DNA from: Ephemerocybe angulata
Lineage: Eukaryota; Basidiomycota; Agaricomycetes; Agaricales; Psathyrellaceae
NCBI GenBank assembly: GCA_013368325.1
Contig: JAACJK010000002.1
Location: forward strand, 1,054,001-1,118,000
Direction: 5' to 3'
Length of the DNA stretch: 64,000 bases
Part shown: piece by piece, positions 56,960 through 64,000 of the stretch
Numbering within the stretch: position 1 is the stretch's first letter
How the letters are laid out: each line of letters starts with the position of its first letter
The notes under the pieces: generated by a model
What the model was told of the DNA's origin: nothing
Seen by the model: the letters and a program-made list of their open reading frames with translations, nothing else
Databases searched by the model: none
Translations under genes and position numbers: made by a program

Positions 56960-58620
56960 AAACACGAGCACTGCCAAAGCCGCAAGGTCAGTGACTGCTG
57001 TTGAAGAACGCGATATACCTACTTACCGTCCTCGCTTAGGCCACCTCTGGACCTTCGTTGGCGGCGCACGACAACGAGCTGGTCGTTCTTTCGAACACGG
57101 GCCAGACGATGGGATATGGGAAGGACGTGGGTAGAGCAGGCATTCGCGCGAGTTGACGGCGCCCGACTTCTGCGGCATGTGAGTAACTCCATCGTCTAGT
57201 ATCCGTCGAAGAACGCCGACCTGTTTCGCAGCTACACACACAGGTGGCGAGCTCCATCAGGGCGACGTGCAGCGCAGAGCAGAGCGCTTTGGGGGCAGAT
57301 AGCGCGTCGATGGGGATTGGGAGACGCGAGGGTTGGGCTGGATGGAGACGAGGTGAGTTCAATCATCGGTCTACGCTCACAGAGTACTCACAAGAATCGC
57401 CGTGGCCCAGACTCTCGCACCTGCGCCGCATGCTCGATTCCGTGCCAGTCTACAACACGTCAAAATACGTCCCAATCATGAATACTCGGGACTTACTTCC
57501 ACCCACGGGCATGCGAAGCAAAGGCATGGCGAATACGAGAGTCTAGACGTCCGAGGTGAGTTGGGCATTTGCCAACACTTCAAACATTCACTCACCGTGT
57601 CAGACTAGCTGTCCACGACGCACAACGACGAGCAGGCCATCTAACCGTCGTAGCGATCTTAAAACCGACGCCGGGCAGCGCGAGCAGAGCGCTTTGAAAG
57701 CGTACGGAGGGCTGACGGGGCCCGGGGACACGAGGGCTGAGTCGGACGTGAGTATAGCTCATCGGATAGCCGTGGAAGACGACTAACCTTGCGCACAGTG
57801 CCCGTCACACCCAGATAGACTGTGTAGGGACCTTCTGACAACATGCGCCGGTGCGCGGCGCACTTTGGAGGGGGGTGGTGCATTCGCGCGGATTGATGAG
57901 GGCCGGGGGAGACGAGACCTGAGATTGTATGTGAGTATCTTCATCGCCTATCTGCCGACGAACACTGACCTGTTCCTTTGGTCCGTTTCACCCCAGCCAC
58001 ACACGCGTCGTCCACGCCAGCTTCATAACGACGACATTCAAAGACGAGACGTGTGCAGAGGATTCGCCAGAGTTGATGGGGACCCAGGGACGAGAGAGTC
58101 GAGTTTGATGCATCGAAACAAGGTGAGTACTGTAGAGTCATCGGTCGACACGCAAAGAACACTCACGATCCTTTGTCCGTCACGATCCAGCTACATACTC
58201 CGCCATATTACCCGCGTCTTGGGTTCCTCGCAGGTCTACGACATCCCGAACGAGGTCAGAACTACGTCCGTGTTGTGAATAGTCACGGCTTACCTTCGAT
58301 TCCAGAGGTATAGAAGCGAAACGGGGTCATGGCAAAGGTCTAGACGTCCGAGGTGAGTTGTACATTCGCCGAAATATCAAGCGTGCACTCACCGTATTAG
58401 CCTAGCTATCTAGGAGGTCCGTCTTCCTCATATGTATGCCATTTTGTCAGTCCTGGTCACGGACTTTAATCGAACGTTTACTTACCTGCGTCACTCCAGT
58501 AAAGTCGACTACTCCAATACATATGGTCCATGTCTATATGAATGTGAAAGCGAGCATTAGTGAGGTCATGCAGGTGAGAAGTGGCGACGTACCGAGTAGC
58601 CTAGGTCTTTGTATGACACA
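56960..58620 (+). repeat. Array of ~190-bp exon/intron-like units
   Basis: Splice-donor-like GT[GC]AG[TA] motifs recur at about 56987, 57179, 57353, 57556, 57748, 57931, 58123, 58353 and 58574, spaced 174-230 bp. After several of them a branch-like CACTCACC or ACTGACC stands 30-40 bp downstream and then a CAG or TAG acceptor. The intervals encode diverged versions of one text. The best are LHQGDVQRRAERF-RVDGD (57256-57330) and LHNDDIQRRDVCRGFARVDG with DPGTRES (58019-58100). GTCTAGACGTCCGAG precedes the donor at both 57556 and 58353. Many units have stops. It reads like a decayed gene built from tandemly duplicated exons, or an unrecognised intron-rich gene. Family not recognised. Confidence 0.55.
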
Positions 58621-61600
58621 CGGCGAAGGAGAGTACCTGGCACAGAGAAAGTCAGTCGACGGGGTCCAGAAATTCACAGCAGCGTGCACTCACCGGCGAC
58701 GACGAGCACACAGACACGAGCAGTTTCTAGCAAGCCAGTCAGAAACAAACAGAACTGCCAACGAGAACGTGCACTCACTGCCCACAGGAGCACGACGGCG
58801 ACGAACTAGATCCACATAGCCGGTCAGTAAAGCGCAGACTGTTATTGAGGAACGCTCACCGTGCACGTCGTCAACGCCCAAGGCCACAGTCGAAAGCGAG
58901 GAAAGGGGGAAAGGATGGGACACGTCCAACAGCGGACGTGGTGGCTATTAAACAAAGGGAGTGTGTGAGTCTCGGGGAATGGGTATCAAACGAACGTGAC
59001 TGACCATCACGTACGGGTACCGACTTGCATAGGGGCAGACGGCGGCGAGCGCGTCGAAGGCGACGAGCTCAAAGAGGCGACGACGAGCAGAGTAAAGAGG
59101 TAGAGCGAAGAGGTGCAGCAAGCAACGATGACGAAAAATAGCGAAGAAGATGGAAAGAATGTGTGGAATGGGAGAAATGGGAGGAAAGGAGGGGAGGGGA
59201 ATGAAAGACAAACATCCATTCCCCCAGCTAATATACCCAGCTCCGGCCCCCACCCTCCGAAATCGCATCCCAGATCTCTTGCAGGGTAAGCGATCCAGAG
59301 ATACCGTCTCGCGCCAAGCCGACCCCAAAATACACGAACCGGCGCAATCGCTCTCTCTCGCCTGCGCGGCTCTCCTCCGCCTGCACGGTTCACCGTTTGC
59401 ACTCGAGATGGAGTCGCGACAGAGAGCATAGCGGGTGACGTTTACGTGTGATGGGGCTGTGTGGGAGCGGGGCTAGACAATTGGGGACTTGGGAATGGGG
59501 CCCGGAAACGAGTGTTTTGAGATGAATGGGACGAGGAGGAGGGTGGGGAGATCGTCGGGTGTGCATGGATCTGGGCTTCCAAGCTGACCTCTGGGCATGC
59601 GAGGGACCTGGGTACACTAAGGGAGTACTCATTACACTTTTGAATACGCTTGTAGTGTCGAGTTTACAGTCTATTTTATGTATGTACACCTGCGATCTGT
59701 TCAGCGGCCTGGGCGAGCTGAGGCATTGCCAGACTCCAAGATCCCAAGACGCGACTACAATTACATTTCAGACCACTGCCAGCATACCCGAGATACGTAT
59801 ACATGCGCCCAGAATGCCCCATTTTGATCAAACTGCACAGAAACACTCAAACCGAGATTCAGAGATTCACGGCGTGAACTTGGACACAACGCCGGAGGTT
59901 TCGCAACTTCCGTGCAACAAATTGCTTGGAAACGATTCATTTCATCAATTTCGTAAGTGTGTGATACACATGCCACGGGTCCAGTAAAAGGAAGCGAATG
60001 GTATGAACGCGAATACGAGTTGTACGGTACATCGAGGAGCGGTTGCGTGATGTACGCGTTGCGACTCATACCCGCAGGCCCACTCGACCTGGGGTACACT
60101 CCTATACTAAACCTGGCTAGTTCACGCGTATATAAGCGTGTGTGAGTGTCCACAAGTCCGTGTACGTGCGATTGTGATGCTCGTGCAGGAACCGGCCTAA
60201 CACTGTATGTTGGCGTAGATCTGAATTTCATGAGCGAGATCGCGATGCCATGCAACGATAAGGGTACTCTGAAGTCCGCATCATTAATTATACAATAGAT
60301 AGTAGATACTATGATACGACGCAGATACATGTGTATCTCAAACCATGGTTGTTTGAGTGGGAATGTCCGGACACAGCACGGCCGTACCTCGAATGGTTTG
60401 GGCTCCCATTTCGGATTTACAATGGTCTACCGTCTGAGACTCACATAGATACCTTTGAAACTGTACTGGGAGCGTTTTTTAGCTTTTAAATGTACGAAGA
60501 AAGCTGAAGCTGAGGCACGCTTTTGGGCGCTTGTCGATTAAGCGCCCGTCGTGAATTTCGGAATCGCGTTCTGGACCGGCTACAGGTGGTTTCCGTCGTG
60601 CTACCAAGTACAAATTGACTTCAATCATAGTAGCTGACTACATGATAGATAGCTCCCTGAGCTGTATATAGTTGGAAGTTACAAAAGTGGACTTCCACCT
60701 GAGTGTGGAGGCTCGACTTCAGAATCTCGTGCCAAATTCGCAATTGGTGCTATCTATTATCATTCGGGGTAGCACAGAGCTTAATTACGCACAATATCAT
60801 GACTTTTGCAATCGAAGCAGAGTGTTATGGCACGGGAGGGAGATACGAAAAGATATATGAATCCCAAACGGGAAGGATGAAAGCGACGCAGGCACACCGT
60901 GGATACGCGCGTACTCCCATGTTCCGTACGTGACGTACGCAGCTCCGGTGACACCACCAGGCACACGAGCACTGGCTTAACGTATTACTACGTAGTTCTA
61001 GCTGGGAACCGGGTCATTACGCGGTCACAGCGGCATGGACGCCAATTTACAGATCCCGCTCAGTGCATTCCACGCGGCCCAGACTTGTTTCGGCCTCTCG
61101 TAACGCGCCAACTATTACTCAAAAAACTCACGAATGCCGATTCCACGGCGCCAAGGCTAAAATAAAATGTCAAAACAACAAAACCGTTGCCCGAACCCGC
61201 CGTGTTTCTGACCATCACGCTCTCGATTCGGACCCGTTAGGCGTTAGGCATTGGCGGTCGTTGTCTCCTGTCAGCGCGGTGTGAGTAACACAAATGAATA
61301 TGAGGCTCAAATTTACGTACATTGAAAGTGAGGTCATAAGAGGTTCCTAGGGGTGGATTGAGCGAGTGAAAGTTGGCGAGGTAGAGACAGGTACGTACCA
61401 TATGGAAGCGCTGTCTGGACGGCACAAAAGGGAAAATGAGCAAAAGGACATGAGATAATGCGGAATCGACGCACCGTTTCGTGCCCATTTCCTTGCCGAG
61501 GTTGGAGGGTGGCGTGAATCGTTCAGTCTGAAATGAGTTGAGTGCCGAATGATACCGAGTGACATGTTTTGGCGGACCCGAAGATCTGCGCGAGCGCGAG

Positions 61601-61690
61601 AGAAAACATAAGCTTGACATAAGCCTGCCGGGCGGAAATCCGGAAAAGGAAGACTGACATACCCGCTTTTGGAATATTGCTGGCAATGGC
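58621..61690. other. 3-kb gene-poor stretch
   Basis: Only short, motif-free frames on both strands. Apart from a GT-rich segment near 60140 and the self-complementary CGTACGTGACGTACG at 60926, I see no structure. It contains no tRNA, TIR or LTR that I can detect. Confidence 0.4.
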
Positions 61691-62419
61691 CCGAGGCAAC
61701 GTATCGAATTCCGGGGGAGCAGGGATGAGCGTCCGACGGAGTGGGTAAAGTATGAGGACACACCGTAGGTATATTCCCTGCAAGGGCGCTGAATCTGCGA
61801 AAAACGTATCAGAAAGCCTAAACGTGGAATGCCTTGGTGAAACGCACCGATTTTCGCCCCGAGACGACAGAACGGCTTCCCGCGACGATGAGCTGGCATC
61901 TTGAGGTGGGCGGAAATGTCTTGAGCAGGCGCTGAGGCAATGTGTCGACCTCCGGCGAGCGAAGTGATGTTGCCATGCGGGGCGGGCCATTGTACCCATC
62001 GTCAGCGTCGTACGTTAGGCCGCGATGCGTTGAGGTGCGGTCACGCTATTGCACCCATTGTCAGCGTCGAGACATGTGCTTGAGGGTGCGGCATACCTCA
62101 GAGCCGTCCAGAACGTGGTGGCGCCTAGAAACACCCCGAGACGATATATCGACGTCCGGCGAGCGAGGTGTCGTGGCCGAAAGATGCTGGACTACAGCGC
62201 ACTATCTCAGCCAGAGGACAAAAAACGTGGAGTGGTGCGCACCATAAACCTTGTCACTGTGTAGAAGGGTGCAGTAACGCGCCGAGACGACGTATCGTCG
62301 TCCGGCGAGCGAGGACGGTCAGTTGACATGAGAACGTGGTGTGACTGGACTTGGACGTACAATTGACCTTGAGTGAGCCTGGGATGAGCCGAGACGATAG
62401 AACGTCGCCCGGCGAGGGT
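61691..62419. repeat. Dispersed repeat family: CGAGACGA...GTCCGGCGAGCGAGG
   Basis: Six related blocks occur at 61691, 61857, 61931, 62134, 62281 and 62389. Their shared layout is CCGAGACGA, then a variable RTATCG, then TCCGGCGAGCGAGG (best at 62134 and 62281). Spacing is irregular (74-203 bp). A second motif, CCCATYGTCAGCGTCG, appears at about 61995 and 62054. The blocks are short (~35 bp) and alternate with unrelated DNA. They could be decayed minisatellite units or remnants of a repeated exon. Confidence 0.6.
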
Positions 62420-63055
62420 GGGCAATGGGAAGAGGAAGGTGGTGGATGGGGAGAAACAGCCATGGGGAGTTAGGTAACCCTTGCAGCCACGTCGATGGGG
62501 TGCGGAATCAAGATGGGATCCGGGAGACTTGGTCATTTTCGGACCACGTATAGCCGCCGGTGTTTGATAGCTAAGTTGTCTTCATGGAATTGTATCGTTC
62601 CTTTTGCTTTCTAGTCCAGTGGTTACATATTACGATACTAGAGACTTTAAAACTGTTATATAGGGGTGCTCTTGGGCTGCGCGCAGTAGACTTCATCTGA
62701 GGAGCGACTTAGGATAGCAGAGTCTCGGTACGGCAGCTATTCGGGTGAACATCCTTGGCGCCGGCTAAGTATTTGCAATAATCCAGGCTTCGCCTTGCGA
62801 TTCATACATTTCTCGTTCGGTTTAGAGAGACATATGCGCTCATTCAGAGAAATGACATAGAACGCAGAACTGGATACCAGCGGCCAATGAACCAAGTCAG
62901 AGTCCCGGAGGTATGTGTCGGGTGCTTTGATCACAGATTGACATATGGTGGGACGAGCCGGCAGGCGCTGATGCACCAGCCAAAGCAGACCAAACTGTGA
63001 CTGTTTACTGGTCACGGAATATCAAGGTATATAAGCTGGTATGCTTCGGCAAGTC
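62420..63055. other. Intergenic DNA, no gene seen
   Basis: AT-richer stretch without coding support on either strand. Confidence 0.4.
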
Positions 63056-63500
63056 CTCCCATCCCACCACCATGTTCCATGCCGACCTTATGACTCGCCG
63101 CCGTCGAGTGTGAGGACCCACCTATGGTAAGTCAGATATTCCCAAAGGTTCTCTCACTGTCGCTAACTTGGTATTGCAGGTCGCCTCACCACAGTCAACT
63201 ACTTACACGAACCCCTCAAGCTAATTCCAGTATGTCATATCTCTGTCGTCCAGCTATGGTAAGCTACATATTCTTGGGGTTCTTCCATTGTCGCTCACCC
63301 TTGTACCAGGATTATTTACAATTCAACTTTCACAAGGCCATACGACCAGTGCCCACGGCGACGCCTACTATTCCACTCGCCAACGCTATCGGTGCCGTAA
63401 GTCGCACATCGGCAGTCGGTCATACCCCAGCGGGCAGTCTATCCGATTTGACTTCGCCATCGTGCCCACCCACCCTACCTCGACCACATATCGGTGAGTA
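63056..63500 (+). other. Short exon-like pieces with a duplicated exon-intron unit
   Basis: CTATGGTAAG occurs at 63123 and 63256 followed by alike intron-like sequence (ATATTC, GTTCT, then TGTCGCTAAC or TGTCGCTCACC, then CAG), a 130-140 bp duplication. Later pieces could encode DYLQFNFHKAIRPVPTATPT and QSIRFDFAIVPTHPTSTTYR before a GTGAGT donor at 63494. The protein is not recognised. It may be the 5' part of a gene interrupted by the PMI copy that follows. Confidence 0.35.
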
Positions 63501-63794
63501 AAGACTTGTGTTGCGACAAGTATGCTTACTGATATCTTGCATTCAGAGCAATCCCCGTTGTCCCCCTTTTGTCTCATCCGGGGGTTATGCCTCACGCAGT
63601 TGTACCTGAGAGTATCGTCATAAACATCATGTATTCGTAGTCTACGTAGTGTACAAGGCCTCGGTGGGCGGCGGACCCTTGGTGGGTTCCGTCGCCTGCC
63701 GGGGCACAATGAAGGAGGGCGTGGGTATGCGCACCTATGAAATTTCACGTTTCTCTGCAAGTCGAAAAAGCAGCATAGGTCATGCAGGAGCGAG

Positions 63795-64000
63795 CGACGC
63801 ACCAATGAACACAACCCCACACGCAACCCGCGCTCGTCGTCTCCCGCCAAAGTCCCTTCACCGGCAGTGACAATCGCAAGACTAGGCCCAGCAACAGCCC
63901 TTTGAGCCGCGCTCGTCCCTTTAGGTATATCGAGTCTGAGAACGCTGAACTCCTCGATAGGGGGATCATACAGCAAGCTCTGCGCCCCTTCTTGCTCCTC
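63795..64000 (-). pseudogene. Partial, damaged second copy of the PMI 3' exon (runs off window)
   Basis: Bases 63849-64000 match 55351-55502 (offset 8498) without a visible difference. They encode LLYDPPIEEFSVLRLDIPKG and the following TSAAQRAVAGPSLAIVTAGE. Further 3', only scraps such as CGCACCAATGAACACAAC and CCACACGCAAC remain, with the intervening GDVVFIGAD codons shortened, so the copy lost its proper C-terminus. How much of the 5' part survives lies outside the window. Confidence 0.9.

Noticed and set aside
58621..61690. Short ORFs (for example 59526-59987 and 59761-60330) as genes
   Set aside because: They overlap on opposite strands, have no recognisable domain, and lack consistent splice or start signals.
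1..64000. CRISPR arrays, bacterial operons, riboswitches or phage genes
   Set aside because: Spliceosomal introns and fungal families throughout; the repeats seen lack CRISPR-like constant repeat/variable spacer structure.

Overview
ORGANISM. This is nuclear DNA of a filamentous basidiomycete (mushroom-forming Agaricomycete). The evidence is dense 45-75 nt GT-AG introns with CTNAC-type branch points, two nuclear tRNA-Ile(AAU) genes, a mannose-6-phosphate isomerase of fungal type, a DUF6534-like membrane protein (a family I know from mushrooms), and above all a cluster of FunK1 (fungal-specific protein kinase, Pkinase_fungal) genes, a family expanded in multicellular basidiomycetes such as Coprinopsis. 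There are no operons; each gene is its own unit.  LAYOUT. (1) 1-12584: a giant, almost perfect inverted duplication. Arms of 4686 bp (1-4670 plus 5466-5481, and 7899-12584) each carry one complete four-exon FunK1 gene and two FunK1 relics. A 788-bp terminal-inverted-repeat transposon (4671-5458) interrupts only the left arm, so the right arm preserves the empty site. The ~2.4 kb spacer holds a decayed FunK1 gene. (2) 12.6-28.6 kb: FunK1 genes C, D, E and F, an F-box protein gene and a tRNA-Ile. (3) 29.4-38.5 kb: a second identical tRNA-Ile, a HUA1-like zinc-ribbon protein, and two tandem paralogues encoding CCCH zinc-finger/RRM-like/RING-IBR-RING (RBR) ubiquitin ligases. (4) 39-48 kb: FunK1 genes G, H and I plus a FunK1 relic; I carries a frameshift and D lacks a recognisable start. 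(5) 48.8-56.6 kb: a very intron-rich DUF6534-type membrane protein gene, a tRNA-like Pol III element, a possible decayed membrane-protein gene, a class V PLP-dependent enzyme (Egt2/isopenicillin-N-epimerase-like), and mannose-6-phosphate isomerase. (6) 56.9-64 kb: gene-poor DNA with a ~190-bp-period array of exon/intron-like units, a second dispersed repeat family (61.7-62.4 kb), an exon-intron duplication at 63.1-63.3 kb, and the edge of a second, damaged copy of the 3' end of the isomerase gene.  FUNCTION. Nine full-length or near-full-length FunK1 genes fall into three subfamilies by N-terminus and catalytic loop: A, B, D, H (HRDVS[MI]DN); C, I (HRDI[NT]IDN); E, F, G (HRDISS[TG]N). They sit beside ubiquitin-pathway genes (F-box, two RBR ligases). 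Both groups are lineage-expanded in mushrooms and evolve by birth and death, and the window shows every stage: fresh duplication, tandem pairs, 5' loss, frameshift, and deletion-riddled relics. The right-hand part (PMI, PLP enzyme) is ordinary housekeeping DNA. Exon boundaries come from splice motifs and comparison between the paralogues here; no database was searched.
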